From NCBI RefSeq assembly GCF_001544095.1, contig NZ_BCPT01000002.1, forward strand, positions 244,420 through 308,419: a stretch of DNA of 64,000 bases. Reading direction: 5' to 3'. The position numbers and the translations under genes were made by a program. This DNA comes from Enterococcus casseliflavus NBRC 100478 (lineage in GTDB: Bacteria > Bacillota > Bacilli > Lactobacillales > Enterococcaceae). The stretch's first letter is position 1; each line of letters opens with the position of its first letter. Shown in pieces: positions 25,955 to 37,199 of the stretch. The notes under the pieces are model-generated. The model did not search any database, was not told the DNA's origin, and worked only from the letters and a program-made list of their open reading frames with translations.

Positions 25955-25968
25955 GAAAATCATTCGAT

Positions 25969-26205
25969 TTATTCTTCGCCTACGAATGGAAGTAATCCCA
26001 TGATACGCGCACGTTTGATTGCAATGGTAAGTTTGCGTTGGTTTTTCGCACCAGTACCAGTTACACGACGTGGTAAGATTTTACCGCGTTCTGAAATGAA
26101 ACGTTTTAGTAATTCAATATCTTTATAATCGATATGTTCAATATGGTTTGCAGCAATGTAGTCTACTTTACGACGTTTGCGTCCGCCTCTTCTTTGTTGT
26201 GCCAT
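25969..26205 (-). CDS. rpsR: 30S ribosomal protein S18
   Basis: 78 residues, with the family core [20 protein letters not shown] and [22 protein letters not shown]. It binds S6 on the platform of the 30S subunit. Third gene of the rpsF-ssb-rpsR operon, with GGAGG upstream of ATG 26205. Confidence 0.98.
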   Translation of the reverse strand: MAQQRRGGRKRRKVDYIAANHIEHIDYKDIELLKRFISERGKILPRRVTGTGAKNQRKLTIAIKRARIMGLLPFVGEE

Positions 26206-26228
26206 CCTATTTCCCTCCTATCAATTTC

Positions 26229-26753
26229 TTAGAATGGTAAATCATCGTCTGAAATGTCGATTGATGAGTTTCCGAATGGATCGGAGTTGTCTCGATCAAA
26301 ATTAGGCATTCCTGATGGTTGAGAGGATTGAGTTTGATTTGAGTTATTGTTACCAAATCCAGAAGAACTGTTTGAGTTATACGTATTGTTACTGCCAGAT
26401 CCGCTATCAGTTGTGCGTCTTTGCTCGGAAGCATTCCGCGACTCTAATAATTGGAAGTTGTCAGCAACGACTTCTGTTACATAAACACGTTGGCCTTGTT
26501 GGTTGTCGTATGAACGGGTTTGAATACGTCCAGTAACCCCTAATAAAGTTCCTTTGCGTGCATAGTTTGCTAATGTTTCCGCTGGTTTTCTCCAAATAAC
26601 ACAGTTGATGAAATCAGCTTCGCGCTCTCCACTTTGGTTGGTAAAATTGCGGTTTACCGCCAAGGTAAAGGTTGCGACACCAGTGCCATTAGAAGTGTAA
26701 CGTAAATCAGGATCTTTGGTTAGTCTTCCTACTAGTACAACATTATTAATCAA
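26229..26753 (-). CDS. ssb: single-stranded DNA-binding protein
   Basis: 174 residues. The N-terminal OB fold ([44 protein letters not shown]) spans about residues 1-105. It is followed by a disordered linker rich in Ser, Asn, Gly and Gln and the acidic tip ISDDDLPF that recruits partner proteins. It coats single-stranded DNA in replication and repair. It lies between the S6 and S18 genes, which is standard. Confidence 0.97.
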   Translation of the reverse strand: MINNVVLVGRLTKDPDLRYTSNGTGVATFTLAVNRNFTNQSGEREADFINCVIWRKPAETLANYARKGTLLGVTGRIQTRSYDNQQGQRVYVTEVVADNFQLLESRNASEQRRTTDSGSGSNNTYNSNSSSGFGNNNSNQTQSSQPSGMPNFDRDNSDPFGNSSIDISDDDLPF

Positions 26754-26777
26754 AGTTCATCATCTCCTCATCGCTTT

Positions 26778-26793
26778 TGTTTCATGTGAAACA
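26778..26793. promoter_or_regulatory. parS-like site between rpsF and ssb
   Basis: TGTTTCATGTGAAACA differs from the parS consensus TGTTTCACGTGAAACA at one of 16 positions. Confidence 0.65.
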
Positions 26794-26796
26794 ATA

Positions 26797-27096
26797 TTAT
26801 GCTTCTTCTTTGACAATCATGTGACGGATAATGTCATCATTGATTTTCGCAAGACGGTCAAACTCGTTGATTGCACTTGCAGTTGTTGAAGAAGAAACTT
26901 TAACGATGTGATAGATACCCTCACGGAATCCATCCATTTCATACGCTAGACGGCGTTTTTGCCAATCTTTTGATTCGATAACTTCAGCGCCGTTATCAGT
27001 TAAGATTGAGTCAAAACGAGCGATCAATGCGGCTTTTGCTTCTTCATCAATGTTTGGACGAATGATATATAAAATCTCATATTTCGTGTTTTCCAT
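26797..27096 (-). CDS. rpsF: 30S ribosomal protein S6
   Basis: 99 residues. Family features: [18 protein letters not shown] at the N-terminus, the central [19 protein letters not shown] and the C-terminal [12 protein letters not shown]. It pairs with S18 on the small subunit. First gene of the operon, from ATG 27096 with GGGAGGTG upstream and a consensus promoter. A short palindrome (AGTGGTCTAATTAGACTACT on the plus strand) in the leader could be an autoregulatory S6:S18 target; that is speculation. Confidence 0.97.
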   Translation of the reverse strand: MENTKYEILYIIRPNIDEEAKAALIARFDSILTDNGAEVIESKDWQKRRLAYEMDGFREGIYHIVKVSSSTTASAINEFDRLAKINDDIIRHMIVKEEA

Positions 27097-27180
27097 TGAT
27101 TTTTCACCTCCCTGTGGACTTTGGCCCCTAGTTTTCTAGGAGCAGAGAGAGTGGTCTAATTAGACTACTCACAAATAATT

Positions 27181-27209
27181 ATTATACACTTTTTTCGTCC
27201 TTACTGCAA
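27181..27209 (-). promoter_or_regulatory. rpsF-ssb-rpsR promoter
   Basis: TTGCAG-17-TATAAT on the minus strand, leader of about 80 bases with a palindromic hairpin. Confidence 0.8.
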
Positions 27210-27302
27210 GCTGTTTTTTTGCGTCCCTGCATCTACCCATCACCGCAAACAATCGCTTACACTGATAAATACGTCAGCTGCTGCCGATTTTTTGAAAAAG
27301 AA

Positions 27303-27346
27303 TAGGAAGACAGCAAGCTGCAGGTTCGCAGGTTGCTGTCTTCCTA
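27303..27346 (-). terminator. gyrA terminator
   Basis: 14-bp perfect stem TAGGAAGACAGCAA/TTGCTGTCTTCCTA, T-rich tract following on the minus strand, 14 bases after the gyrA stop. Confidence 0.85.
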
Positions 27347-27359
27347 GAAAACGTATTGC

Positions 27360-29885
27360 TTATTCTTGTGTATCCGTGGTGTCTTCCGTTGTTTCTTCCA
27401 CAACTGGCACGTCTTGTACCGCTGTTTCTTCAGCAGTCGCTAGTTCTTCTTCGACTTCTGGTTCAACCGTTGCCATCGTCACTACTTTGGCATTATTTTC
27501 CATCTTCATCAAACGAACCCCTAAGGTTGCCCGACCAGTTTGGGAAACAGTCGCTACATTGAAACGAATCAAGACGCCTTTATCGGTGATCACCATGATG
27601 TCTTCCTCACCGCTGACCGTCGTCAAGCCGGCTAATGGACCGTTTTTCGCCGTAATGTTGGCTGTTTTGATCCCTTTTCCGCCACGACCTTTGATTGGGT
27701 ATTCAGAGCCTTTGGTACGCTTGCCATAGCCGTTCTCAGTGATGACCAAGACTTCACTGTCTTCTGTGATCACTGCAGCGCCTACCACGTAGTCTCCGTC
27801 TCTTAGACGAATGCCTCGCACACCAGCAGCTGTTCGGCCCATATCCCGCACAAGCGCTTCTTTGAAGGTCACAGAGTAGCCATCGTGGGTTCCGATGATC
27901 ACGACATCTTCGCCGTGGGTTTCAATTACATTGACCAACTCATCATTTTCCCGAAGACCGATCGCAATCAGACCATTGGCACGGATATTTGAAAAGGCCG
28001 TCACTGAGGTCCGTTTGACCACACCTAGACGCGTCGTGAAGAACAAGTAGCGTCCTTCTTGAGGCCCACCAGAAGCCGAAATGATCGCTTCGATCCGTTC
28101 GCTAGAATCGATCCCTAGGAGATTGATCACAGGGATCCCTTTGGCTGCCCGACCATACTCAGGAATTTCATAGCCTTTGGCTTTGTAAACTTTCCCTTTA
28201 TTGGTGAAGAACAGTAATGTGTCATGAGTCGAACAAGAAACCAACGTCTTCACGAAGTCTTCATCGTGGATCCCCATTCCTTGAACGCCACGTCCGCCGC
28301 GGCGTTGTGCACGGAATTCAGACTTAGCTACTCGTTTGATGTACCCATTGTTCGTCAAGGTAATGACGATTTCTTCTTCTTCGATCAAATCTTCATCTTC
28401 AAGACTTAAGACTTCCCCAACCAATAATTCAGTCCGGCGATCATCACCAAAGCGTTGGCCTAATTCTTGCAACTCCGTTTGGATGATCTCTAGGACTCGT
28501 TGTGGATTTGCTAAAATGTCTGTCAAATCAGCGATAAATTCTAACAAGCCTTGGTACTCGTTTTCGATCTTGTCGCGTTCCAAACCAGTCAAGCGACGCA
28601 AACGCATATCTAAAATCGCTTGCGCTTGGCGATCGGACAATTTGAAGCGCTCCATCATGCTATTTTTCGCTTCATCATCAGAATTTGATGCCCGGATCAA
28701 AGCAATGATCTCATCGATATGATCCAATGCGATCCGTAATCCTTCCAAGATGTGGGCACGAGCTTCTGCTTTGTTTTTATCAAACTGTGTCCGACGAGTC
28801 ACCACTTCTTGTTGGTGCTCGATGTAGTTTTCTAAAATTCGTTTCAAGCTCAAAATCTTCGGCACGCCTTTTTCAATGGCTAACATATTAAAGCCAAAAG
28901 AAGATTGCAGTGCAGTCATTTTGTAGAGATTGTTTAAGATCACCGACGCACTGACGTCGCGACGAACGTCGATCACGATCCGCATGCCTTCACGAGATGA
29001 TTCATCCCGCAGATCGGTGATTCCTTCGATCCGCTTGTCACGGTGCAGCTCAGAGATCCGTTCGATCAACTTCGCTTTATTGACCATATATGGCAATTCA
29101 GTCACTAAGATCCGTTCTTTGCCGTTGGGCATTTCAGTCACTTCGACTTTTCCGCGAACAGTGATCGACCCTTTCCCTGTTTCATAGGCACGGCGAATAC
29201 CGGATTTTCCCATCACGATCCCGCCAGTTGGGAAGTCTGGTCCTGGTAGGACTTCCATCAATTCACTCGTTGTGACTTCTGGATTTTCCATCAATAGATC
29301 GATGGCGGCAATGACTTCATTCAAGTTATGAGGCGGGATATTGGTCGCCATCCCAACAGCGATCCCAGTCGTCCCGTTGACCAAAAGGTTCGGGAAGCGG
29401 GCAGGTAATACCGCTGGTTCTCGTTCTGTATCATCATAGTTGCTTTGGAAATCAACGGTATCTTTGTTGATGTCCCGCAGCATCTCCATCGCCAGTTTAC
29501 TCATGCGGGCTTCGGTATACCGCATCGCAGCGGCACCGTCACCATCGACTGAACCAAAGTTTCCGTGGCCATCGACTAGCATGTAGCGATAGCTAAAGGG
29601 CTGTGCCATCCGCACCATTGATTCATAGATCGCACTGTCACCATGGGGATGGTATTTCCCCATGACATCGCCGACGATCCGGGCTGATTTTTTATGGGGC
29701 TTGTCTGGTGTGACCCCTAATTCATTCATTCCATATAAAATTCGGCGGTGAACCGGCTTTAAGCCATCCCGCACATCTGGTAAAGCCCTAGCAACAATTA
29801 CACTCATTGCATAATCGATAAAGGACTCGCGCATTTCACTGGTCAGATTGACGTCATGAATATTTTGTTTTGCTTCTTCACTCAA
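27360..29885 (-). CDS. gyrA: DNA gyrase subunit A
   Basis: 841 residues. The breakage-reunion domain has the catalytic Tyr in MRYTEARMS (near residue 123) and the quinolone region [19 protein letters not shown], where the residues equal to E. coli 83 and 87 are Ser and Glu, the quinolone-susceptible state in enterococci. The C-terminal beta-pinwheel contains [10 protein letters not shown], the GyrA box. The tail is strongly acidic (EVEEE...TEDTTDTQE). With GyrB it introduces negative supercoils using ATP. It follows gyrB by 23 bases and ends the yaaA-recF-gyrB-gyrA unit. Confidence 0.98.
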   Translation of the reverse strand: MSEEAKQNIHDVNLTSEMRESFIDYAMSVIVARALPDVRDGLKPVHRRILYGMNELGVTPDKPHKKSARIVGDVMGKYHPHGDSAIYESMVRMAQPFSYRYMLVDGHGNFGSVDGDGAAAMRYTEARMSKLAMEMLRDINKDTVDFQSNYDDTEREPAVLPARFPNLLVNGTTGIAVGMATNIPPHNLNEVIAAIDLLMENPEVTTSELMEVLPGPDFPTGGIVMGKSGIRRAYETGKGSITVRGKVEVTEMPNGKERILVTELPYMVNKAKLIERISELHRDKRIEGITDLRDESSREGMRIVIDVRRDVSASVILNNLYKMTALQSSFGFNMLAIEKGVPKILSLKRILENYIEHQQEVVTRRTQFDKNKAEARAHILEGLRIALDHIDEIIALIRASNSDDEAKNSMMERFKLSDRQAQAILDMRLRRLTGLERDKIENEYQGLLEFIADLTDILANPQRVLEIIQTELQELGQRFGDDRRTELLVGEVLSLEDEDLIEEEEIVITLTNNGYIKRVAKSEFRAQRRGGRGVQGMGIHDEDFVKTLVSCSTHDTLLFFTNKGKVYKAKGYEIPEYGRAAKGIPVINLLGIDSSERIEAIISASGGPQEGRYLFFTTRLGVVKRTSVTAFSNIRANGLIAIGLRENDELVNVIETHGEDVVIIGTHDGYSVTFKEALVRDMGRTAAGVRGIRLRDGDYVVGAAVITEDSEVLVITENGYGKRTKGSEYPIKGRGGKGIKTANITAKNGPLAGLTTVSGEEDIMVITDKGVLIRFNVATVSQTGRATLGVRLMKMENNAKVVTMATVEPEVEEELATAEETAVQDVPVVEETTEDTTDTQE

Positions 29886-29908
29886 GCTGTTTCCTCCTCT
29901 ACGATTGG

Positions 29909-31858
<1,950 letters not shown>

Positions 31859-31863
31859 TCAGT

Positions 31864-32976
31864 CTATTCTCCTTTAATATGTCCTTGCTCTACATAAAAA
31901 ATCTCTGCTTCCACAGACATTTTGTCTTTCACATGTTCTAATGTCGTCGTTGTCAGAAAGGTCTGAACTTTTCCTTCAATGGTCTCCAATAAATGCAGTT
32001 GTCGGGAATCATCCAGCTCACTCATAACGTCATCTAATAAAAGGACGGGATATTCCCCCGTTTCTTCTTTCATCAAATCGATTTCTGCCAATTTAACACT
32101 TAAGGCGGTCGTTCGCTGCTGGCCTTGCGAACCAAAGGTCTGAACATTTTTCTCATTGATCAAAAAATCCAGATCGTCTCGATGGGGACCTGCCAACGTG
32201 ACTTGCCGAAATCGTTCACGGTCTTTGACTAGTGCCAAGGCTTTGACAAATTGCTGTTGGATCTCCTCCAGCGTACTCGCCTCACCGGGCACATTCGATA
32301 AGTAGTCGATCTGCAAGGTTTCTTTTCCTTGGCTGATCTTTTGGTGCAGCTGATTTGCCCAATACGCCAAGCGCTGAACAAACCGTTGTCTGGCTAAAAT
32401 GATTTTACTGCCGAAAGCCACCAGCTGTTCCGTTAAAACATCTAAATAGATCTCATCGGTCTGTTTTTTTTCATTCAGCTGTTTTAAGTATTGATTGCGC
32501 TGTTTCAAAACGGATTGGTATTGAACGAGATCATAGAGATAGATTGGATCGATCTGCCCTATTTCCATATCGAGAAATTTGCGGCGGACTTGGGGACTTC
32601 CTTTTACAAGGGAGAGGTCTTCTGGAGCAAATAAAATGACATTCAACTGCCCTATGTAACTACTGAGCTTTTTTTGCTCAATGTGGTTTACTTTCGTTTT
32701 TCGTCCTTTTTTTGATAAAAACAGTTCTAACGGGATCGTTGAGCGTCCCCGACTGACACTTCCAGAGATCCGCGCCCCTTCTGTGTCCCAGCGGATAAGC
32801 TCTTGCTCGCTGGAGGTGCGGTGGCTTTTGGTCATCGCCAATACATAGATGCTTTCTAAAATATTGGTTTTTCCTTGCGCGTTTTCGCCTAAAAAAATGA
32901 CCAGACCTTTCTCAAAAGTCAGTGTCAGCGAATCATAGTTCCGATAATTGCTTAAATGCAACTCATTCAGCCGCAT
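31864..32976 (-). CDS. recF: DNA replication and repair protein RecF
   Basis: 370 residues, SMC-like ATPase. Walker A GENAQGKTNILESI near residue 31, signature LKEQ-region FGSQGQQRTTALSVKLAEI, Walker B PVLLLDDVMSELDDSR. It helps load RecA at gaps with RecO and RecR. The start overlaps the end of yaaA by 14 bases. AGAAGGAAG precedes ATG 32976. Confidence 0.97.
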   Translation of the reverse strand: MRLNELHLSNYRNYDSLTLTFEKGLVIFLGENAQGKTNILESIYVLAMTKSHRTSSEQELIRWDTEGARISGSVSRGRSTIPLELFLSKKGRKTKVNHIEQKKLSSYIGQLNVILFAPEDLSLVKGSPQVRRKFLDMEIGQIDPIYLYDLVQYQSVLKQRNQYLKQLNEKKQTDEIYLDVLTEQLVAFGSKIILARQRFVQRLAYWANQLHQKISQGKETLQIDYLSNVPGEASTLEEIQQQFVKALALVKDRERFRQVTLAGPHRDDLDFLINEKNVQTFGSQGQQRTTALSVKLAEIDLMKEETGEYPVLLLDDVMSELDDSRQLHLLETIEGKVQTFLTTTTLEHVKDKMSVEAEIFYVEQGHIKGE

Positions 32977-33202
32977 CGGCGTCTTCCTTCTTCACCATAA
33001 AAAAAGTACCTTCATCAGGTAGCTCAACACGCATTCCCGCATACAATTTGCGCCCTCGTCGATTTTCTGGCTCGCCGTCGACAAAAACGGTGTGCTCTGC
33101 AAGGTACCATTTCGCTTGGCCGCCGCTGCTGATCACACTGACTTCTTTGAGCATTTGTCCAAGTGTCATGTATTCCGTTTCTAACGGTATTTGCATTTTC
33201 AT
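32963..33202 (-). CDS. yaaA: S4-domain protein YaaA (RlbA)
   Basis: 79 residues from ATG 33202, preceded by GAGGGG. The ORF can be read back to 33328, but a consensus promoter lies at 33239-33267, inside that extension, so the short form is right. The S4-like RNA-binding fold is seen in TLGQMLKEVSVISSGGQAK, FVDGEPENRRGRKLYAGM. It sits between dnaN and recF in most Firmicutes and in B. subtilis is linked with ribosome assembly. Confidence 0.9.
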   Translation of the reverse strand: MKMQIPLETEYMTLGQMLKEVSVISSGGQAKWYLAEHTVFVDGEPENRRGRKLYAGMRVELPDEGTFFMVKKEDADAAE

Positions 33203-33238
33203 AATTCCCCTCAATTCTATCAAAGAGCGTTTAGCTCT

Positions 33239-33267
33239 ATTATACTCTTTTTTTGCCAAGAAAACAA
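33239..33267 (-). promoter_or_regulatory. yaaA-recF-gyrB-gyrA promoter
   Basis: TTGTTT-17-TATAAT on the minus strand, after the dnaN terminator. Confidence 0.65.
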
Positions 33268-33335
33268 ATTCATCGGCATAATTTTCATTCTCAGAAGACT
33301 TACTGCTTTTAGACAAAAAAGAAGCCAAAATAGAA

Positions 33336-33367
33336 AAAAGGGCTTAAAAACGATTTTAAGCCCTTTT
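33336..33367 (-). terminator. dnaN terminator
   Basis: 14-bp stem AAAAGGGCTTAAAA/TTTTAAGCCCTTTT with loop of 4 between dnaN and yaaA, with T-rich flanks on the minus strand. Confidence 0.8.
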
Positions 33368-33424
33368 AACTCATTTATTCATTTTCAGATGATTGTTTCA
33401 ACTTTTTTCAAAAGACATGAAAAA

Positions 33425-34555
33425 CTAGTTGGTTCGCACCGGTGTGATCAGCTGGATAAAGCTGCCTTTGCTCTCTGTTGGCTCCAATGTAAAGGGACGG
33501 ATCGCTGAGATAAAGCGGATCACGATGCTCGTGTCACCAAAGGCTCGGAGTGCTGCTTTCATATAGTCAGGATTGAAAGAGATCTCTAATGGGTCGCCGG
33601 TCACTTTTTCAAAAGAAAGATCTTCTTCGACTTTCCCGATTTCTGGTGAGTTTCCATATAAGACAACGGCTTCTTCGGAGATCGCCAAACGAACGATGTT
33701 GTTACGGCCTTCATGAGAAAGCAATGACGCCCGTTCGATGGCTTGTAACAATTCTGGGACAGAAAATTCAATCTCAGTATTGAAGCTTGAAGGAATCAGA
33801 CGGTTGGTATCTGGGTAAGTTCCTTCCAATAAACGAGAATAGAATTTCATGGTTTTCGTTTGGAACAACACTTGGTTATCCATAATGCTGATTTGGATCG
33901 CTTCTTCTTCATCTGTTAAGGAACGAGAAAGTTCCGTTAAGCTTTTGCCAGGAATCACGATGTTGAAGGCTGTTTCTCCGCTTTCCAATGGAATCACCCG
34001 TTGGCTCAAACGGTGTGAGTCCGTCGCAACAGCTAATAATTTTTGATTTTCTAAGACAAAGTGAACCCCAGTCAAGATCGGACGGCTTTCGTGTTGCGAA
34101 ACCGCAAAGACTGTTTCACTAACAACCTTATTCAATACGTGCGCTGGAATCTCGATCGAATCTTGACTTTCGACAACTGGTAAATGTGGATAACTATCGG
34201 CATCCAAGCCGTTGACGGTAAAGTTGGCTTTTCCAGAAGTGATCGCTACTTGATTATTGTCTAATACTTCTAAGGTTAAGGTACTTTCAGGCAAACGACG
34301 AACGATTTCACTGAAGAAACGTGCTTGTAAAACGATCGCTCCTGTTTTTTCGATTTGCATTTGCGCTTTTTCGTTTTCCACACTTAAAAAAGTTTCAATG
34401 GAAATATCGGCGTTGCTCCCAGTCATGGTCAATCCTTTTTCGGAAAGGGATAATTTTACTCCAGTTAAGATCGGGATGGTGGTTTTGGTTGAAATCGCCC
34501 GTTGGACAGTTTGTAATTCTTGCATGAACTCTGTTCGGTTTAAAGTTAGCTTCAT
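33425..34555 (-). CDS. dnaN: DNA polymerase III subunit beta (sliding clamp)
   Basis: 376 residues, three repeated clamp domains. Typical segments: MKLTLNRTEFMQELQTVQRAIS at the start (quoted in part), ILTGVKLSLSEKGLTMTGSN, domain 2 HESRPILTGVHFVLEN, and domain 3 GDTSIVIRFIS with the C-terminal LITPVRTN close to the usual (M/V)P(M/V)R end. It forms a dimeric ring that holds the polymerase on DNA. AAAGGAG precedes ATG 34555. Confidence 0.98.
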   Translation of the reverse strand: MKLTLNRTEFMQELQTVQRAISTKTTIPILTGVKLSLSEKGLTMTGSNADISIETFLSVENEKAQMQIEKTGAIVLQARFFSEIVRRLPESTLTLEVLDNNQVAITSGKANFTVNGLDADSYPHLPVVESQDSIEIPAHVLNKVVSETVFAVSQHESRPILTGVHFVLENQKLLAVATDSHRLSQRVIPLESGETAFNIVIPGKSLTELSRSLTDEEEAIQISIMDNQVLFQTKTMKFYSRLLEGTYPDTNRLIPSSFNTEIEFSVPELLQAIERASLLSHEGRNNIVRLAISEEAVVLYGNSPEIGKVEEDLSFEKVTGDPLEISFNPDYMKAALRAFGDTSIVIRFISAIRPFTLEPTESKGSFIQLITPVRTN

Positions 34556-34570
34556 AGCGATACTCCTTTA

Positions 34571-34712
34571 ATTTATAGTTATTAAATAAAAGTAATAGTA
34601 GTAATAGGCTTGTTAGTAATGTGGATAACTCGAGAAAAGAGTGATCAGACTAACGAAAATGCCTGTGAATAACTTGTGGACAACTTTTTTGGTTCTTCTT
34701 TTCTTATCCACA
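34571..34712. other. oriC part 2 (dnaA-dnaN intergenic, unwinding side)
   Basis: DnaA boxes TGTGGATAA 34620-34628, TGTGAATAA 34664-34672, TGTGGACAA 34675-34683 and TTATCCACA 34704-34712. An AT-rich stretch and a run of TAR trinucleotides, TAATAGTAGTAATAG at 34593-34607, lie 12 bases from the first box, matching the DnaA-trio pattern of B. subtilis. Confidence 0.75.
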
Positions 34713-34714
34713 GA

Positions 34715-36052
34715 TCAGCTGAAGAGGATTTGTTTGATTTCAGCGATCTCATTTTTGATCGTGGGATCTGTTTCGACTAAATGCTGAATTTTTTCATGGG
34801 CATGAATGACCGTTGTATGGTCTTTGCCGCCAAATTCGCCGCCGATTTTTGGTAAAGAACTATCGGTCAGTTCTCGAGAGAGATACATCGCGATCTGCCG
34901 TGGGACCACGATGCCTTTGACCCGTTTTTTCCCTTTTAAATCATTGACATGAATGTGATAGTATTTTGCGACTTCTTCTTGGATTTGCAAAATCGAAACT
35001 TGGGTCGAGCCATGGCTTGATTTCAAGGCTTTGATGGCTTCAGCTGCCAAGCTCGTTGTAATGTCTGAGTTTTGCATCGTAGCAAAAGCTTGCACCCGCA
35101 CGAGTGCTCCTTCAAGTTCTCGGATATTCGAATCGATCTGCCCAGCGATATAACTTAAGGTATCGTCGGGGATCTCCAAGCGTTCGGCTTCGGCTTTTTT
35201 CCGCAAAATCGCAGTCCGCGTCTCTAGATCCGGCGGGGTGATATCAACGGATAAGCCCCAAGCAAAACGGGAAACCAAACGTTCCGGCAAAGTCGGGATC
35301 TCATTTGGCAAACGATCACTTGTCAGGACGATCTGTTTATTATTGCGATACAGTTCTTCGAAGGTATTAAAGAATTCTTCTTGGGTTCCTTCTTTATTGA
35401 CTAAGAATTGAATATCATCCACCAGCAAAAGATCAACATTGCGGTATTCGTTTCGAAAATCTTCCATTTTGTTCTTTTGAATAGAAGTAATGAAATCATT
35501 GGTGAAATTTTCACTACTAACATACTTGATTTTGGCATTGGGACGTTTCAGCAACATTTGATGACCGATCGCGTGCATCAAGTGGGTTTTCCCTAAACCA
35601 ACGCCACCATAGAAGAACAGCGGATTATAAATAGACCCAGGATCTTCTGCAACAACTAAAGCAGCAGCGTGGGCCATCTGATTGCCTTTCCCGATGACAA
35701 AGGTATCAAATGTGTATTTTTCATTTAAGATCGATTTCGGCGGCCGCTCGTTTTCTTCTGCAGCTGTTTGAATAGTAGAAGGGGCTGTTTTTAAAGCTTC
35801 TGCTTCTTCGACAGTCACAAAACTAGGAATCAATTCTTCACCAGTTTTCATAAATCCCATTTCAACAATTTTGGCAGCTAGATTTTTTTCCCAATAAGAT
35901 TTATGAAGATCGCTGGGTACTTCGATCAGCAGCTGATTTTTTTCAAACGACAAGACATTGGCAGTCTCGATCCAAGCACTATAACTGGCCGGATTCAGCT
36001 CTTCTTTAAAGGAACGTTGAAGATCTTGCCAAATAGAATCAGCAGATGGCAT
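34715..36052 (-). CDS. dnaA: chromosomal replication initiator protein DnaA
   Basis: 445 residues. Domain I at residues 1-80 ([21 protein letters not shown] in part), a linker rich in Thr/Ala/Glu, then the AAA+ domain with Walker [16 protein letters not shown], Walker [11 protein letters not shown] and the initiator-specific motif. Domain IV carries the DNA-binding HTH signature [15 protein letters not shown]. It binds the boxes on both sides of its gene. AGGAGG precedes ATG 36052. Confidence 0.98.
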   Translation of the reverse strand: MPSADSIWQDLQRSFKEELNPASYSAWIETANVLSFEKNQLLIEVPSDLHKSYWEKNLAAKIVEMGFMKTGEELIPSFVTVEEAEALKTAPSTIQTAAEENERPPKSILNEKYTFDTFVIGKGNQMAHAAALVVAEDPGSIYNPLFFYGGVGLGKTHLMHAIGHQMLLKRPNAKIKYVSSENFTNDFITSIQKNKMEDFRNEYRNVDLLLVDDIQFLVNKEGTQEEFFNTFEELYRNNKQIVLTSDRLPNEIPTLPERLVSRFAWGLSVDITPPDLETRTAILRKKAEAERLEIPDDTLSYIAGQIDSNIRELEGALVRVQAFATMQNSDITTSLAAEAIKALKSSHGSTQVSILQIQEEVAKYYHIHVNDLKGKKRVKGIVVPRQIAMYLSRELTDSSLPKIGGEFGGKDHTTVIHAHEKIQHLVETDPTIKNEIAEIKQILFS

Positions 36053-36059
36053 AAATTGT

Positions 36060-36455
36060 CCTCCTATAACTAAGAATAGATATAACTAAAATAGCACGGA
36101 TTGAAAAAGTTTTCCACAGATTACGATAAAAAAGGTTAGAAAAAAATACTTTTCCACAAAACGGGATAAAAGAAGAATGGAAATGCACATGTTCGAAATC
36201 CGACTATCCACAGGTAGAAAAGGAATGTGCATAACTGTAAAACAATCTCCTTTATCCACAGATCGATGTGAAGATCACACCTTGATAACACTAGGTTTCG
36301 GGGTAGTTATCAACAGCTGAAAAAGTGATTGTGGAAAACTTTTCTACAGGCTGTTTGTTTGTGGAAAAAGCCAAAATAACTCTGGGGAAAAAGTTATCCA
36401 CAAAAATTGGCTATAAACAGCAAACCCACACAAATCAAAGGGATTGTGGATAAAG
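36060..36455. other. oriC part 1 (upstream of dnaA): DnaA box cluster
   Basis: In the 511-base gap between dnaA and rpmH nine DnaA boxes are visible: TTTTCCACA 36110 and 36150, CTATCCACA 36204, TTATCCACA 36252 and 36394, TTATCAACA 36307, and the reverse forms TGTGGAAAA 36330 and 36360 and TGTGGATAA 36445. The gap has no ORF of its own. Confidence 0.9.
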
Positions 36456-36482
36456 AATGCCTGATTTTGAGCAAACTTCTTA

Positions 36483-36512
36483 TTGACAAACTAGTACTTG
36501 ACTCGTTATACT
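36483..36512 (+). promoter_or_regulatory. rpmH-rnpA promoter
   Basis: TTGACA-18-TATACT, 52 bases before rpmH. Confidence 0.75.
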
Positions 36513-36563
36513 ATCAAAGTATGTCTGTGCGCATAAGCATTATCCTGATGGAGGTGGAAATAA

Positions 36564-36698
36564 ATGAAAAGAACGTATCAACCAAATAAACGTAAACGTC
36601 AAAAAGTTCACGGATTCCGTAAACGTATGAGTACAAAAAATGGACGTCGTGTTTTAGCTAGCCGTCGTCGTAAAGGCAGAAAGGTTATTTCTGCGTAA
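36564..36698 (+). CDS. rpmH: 50S ribosomal protein L34
   Basis: 44 residues, very basic: [19 protein letters not shown], then [19 protein letters not shown]. This is the full L34 protein, a 23S rRNA binding component of the large subunit. GGAGGTGG precedes ATG 36564. The gene diverges from dnaA across oriC, as in most bacteria, and leads into rnpA. Confidence 0.98.
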   Translation: MKRTYQPNKRKRQKVHGFRKRMSTKNGRRVLASRRRKGRKVISA

Positions 36699-36845
36699 GC
36701 CACTGAATGCCAGTGGTTTTTTTTTATGCCGTTTTTGCGGAATATAGTGTCTGACTTTTGGCAAATATGGTATTATTGACAGGTGAGTGGTTACGGATTC
36801 AATCCGTTTCGCGAAGCTTAATTGAAAGAAGTGAAGGAACCGAAG

Positions 36846-37181
36846 ATGAGAAAATCCTATCGAGTAAAAACAGAGCAAGATTTTCAAAAAGTTTTTCAGG
36901 CAGGAAATTCTTTTGCAAATCGGAAGTTCGTGGTGTATGTCTTACCTAAAGAGCAATCACATTTTCGAGTTGGTTTATCTGTAGGGAAAAAAGTCGGTAA
37001 TGCAGTGAAGCGAAATGAGATCAAGCGCAAGATCCGTGCAAGTTTAACGGAAATGAAGCCGCGAATCGAACCAGCGGTCGATTTCATCGTGATCGCCCGT
37101 CCAAGTATCGCCACTTGTTCCTCAAAGGAAATCTACTCGAATTTAGAGCATGTCTTAAAACTTGCCAAAATTATTCATTAA
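36846..37181 (+). CDS. rnpA: ribonuclease P protein component
   Basis: 111 residues from ATG 36846 (AAGGA upstream); a TTG 24 bases earlier is less likely. Family core: the N-terminal RVKTEQDFQKVFQAGNSF, then the RNR signature VGKKVGNAVKRNEIKRKIR near residue 55. It is the protein subunit of RNase P, which trims tRNA 5' ends. A possible weak structure lies between rpmH and rnpA, but no strong terminator is seen. Confidence 0.97.
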   Translation: MRKSYRVKTEQDFQKVFQAGNSFANRKFVVYVLPKEQSHFRVGLSVGKKVGNAVKRNEIKRKIRASLTEMKPRIEPAVDFIVIARPSIATCSSKEIYSNLEHVLKLAKIIH

Positions 37182-37199
37182 TGGAAAGGAATTAGTTAC

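Larger units (their letters stand above)
25079..25968. other. 890-bp AT-rich region between truncated gdpP and rpsR
   Basis: This replaces the place where the gdpP 5' end should be. It holds a parS-like site, a second copy of the rpsR terminator, four operator-like repeats, and two very small divergent reading frames, each listed separately. No ORF of 60 codons or more looks real. No transposase remnant or clear terminal inverted repeat was seen. Confidence 0.7.

Noticed and set aside
29600..29680. Possible quinolone-resistance change in GyrA
   Set aside because: The region reads [12 protein letters not shown], with Ser and Glu at the key positions, the susceptible form for enterococci.
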